Part shown: piece after piece, positions 63,258 through 64,000 of the stretch
How positions within the stretch are numbered: the first letter of the stretch is position 1
How the letters are laid out: the number at the start of each line of letters is the position of its first letter
Position numbers and translations under genes: made by a program
Notes under the pieces: model-generated
What the model was told of the DNA's origin: nothing
The model's database searches: none
The model's input: only the letters and a program-made list of their open reading frames with translations
Source of the DNA: Lingula anatina
Lineage: Eukaryota; Brachiopoda; Lingulata; Lingulida; Lingulidae
Assembly (NCBI RefSeq): GCF_001039355.2
Contig: NW_019775606.1
Location: 44,997-108,996 of the forward strand
Direction of reading: 5' to 3'
DNA length: 64,000 nt

Positions 63258-64000
63258 ATCTGTTTTTATGGGCTAGTAAGTTTGGGGAAATGGACTCCCA
63301 TCTTTAATGTTTAATTCAAATGTTTATAAATTTGTAAAGCCTTCACATATTAGGTGGTCTGTGGTTTGTCTATAGATGGAGCCATCTGTCATGGTGAGGA
63401 GCCAACGCGAACCTAGTCTTTACGCCTAATAAATTTATACTATTGTAATAACAAGAAACGACACACACAGAAGAGATTCCAAGAACCTAAACACTTCTAT
63501 AAAATGGTACCAAATAAAACCTAATGTAATACTAATACAAAGAAAAACTTACAGTATCATGATCAAGGTATTTCATTGCATTTCCACATAAACAAATTAT
63601 TACCCCAATACTACCCTCCAAGATGCATGTACAACAATTTGGGATAAACTGATGATAATGATAATTCACCCCAAGGCACAATATGACAACTTTCTACAAA
63701 GAACCAAATGAGAAAAGACTCACAATGAAGTAAAGATTTTTGTTCATAGAGGGACAAATAACATTCACATTAAAAATCAGAGCAGTGAGAGGACAGACAA
63801 AAAGAAAAAAAGTTTAACCATAACATTTGGTTAAATAGTTGAAAGTGCTACCAACATTTTTAATTTGTGCACGGGAATAAAATACTAATAAGGAAAAACC
63901 ATCCAACTGTGCAGTGTATGTAAAAACACATTTCTAAATATATTCCAGGCATGTCACTGGAGATGGGGGGGGGGGGGGGGGTGTAATTCAAATTCAAAAC
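61690..64000. other. Right end of the window, no supported gene
   Basis: AT-rich DNA with poly-A/T runs at 62488 and 63231 and a poly-G run at 63966-63980. It is probably an intron of the preceding gene. A possible short exon near 62900-62935 could not be placed in frame. Confidence 0.45.

Overview
The window is eukaryotic and intron-rich, with short exons, GT-AG junctions, abundant microsatellites, many small inverted-repeat transposons and two runs of N. The proteins look animal: a myosin-XVI with N-terminal ankyrin repeats, the axonemal ruler protein CCDC39, METTL24-like methyltransferases and an LRR/trypsin-like-peptidase locus. This suggests a marine lophotrochozoan, most likely a bivalve or other mollusc; that assignment is inference. 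Exons were joined by eye, and every junction quoted keeps the reading frame.

Left part (1-10.4 kb, mostly + strand): two exons of an unidentified membrane protein, a 5'-truncated trypsin-like peptidase copy, a repeat-rich stretch, then a long array of leucine-rich repeats leading through three mini-exons to a second, complete peptidase domain (H138, D192, S290). The LRR array carries a 40-nt net deletion that breaks the frame. An in-frame TAA separates it from the peptidase unless a downstream AG is used as splice acceptor.

10.4-27.5 kb (- strand): 19 coding exons of a MYO16-like gene run from the initiator Met to just past switch II, giving 846 codons in continuous frame. No later motor exon is seen to the left, where the LRR/peptidase locus lies. 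Its introns hold several DNA transposons, including a 614-bp element with perfect 77-bp inverted ends that carries the start of a RecQ-like helicase.

28-46 kb: a tandem duplication of about 8 kb. The ancestral order was a small membrane-protein gene (+), a METTL24-like gene (-) and the 3' end of CCDC39 (-). The duplication left two METTL24-like genes that are intact as read here (293 codons each), a headless copy of the membrane-protein exon 2 and a stranded CCDC39 penultimate exon. The new junction lies in a GA repeat. Two transposons sit in one copy and not the other. An assembly gap in the left copy is flanked by the same ~0.8 kb twice.

45.4-53.8 kb (- strand): CCDC39, 19 exons and 928 codons, with one N marking a damaged exon. 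54-59 kb has a promoter-like segment and then AT-rich DNA without genes. 59.1-61.7 kb (- strand): the last five exons of an unrecognised, basic, serine-rich protein with an in-frame 84-bp duplication over a splice acceptor. The remainder to 64 kb has no gene I can support.

A theme of the window is small tandem duplications that straddle splice sites (14.2, 17.5 and 61.3 kb).
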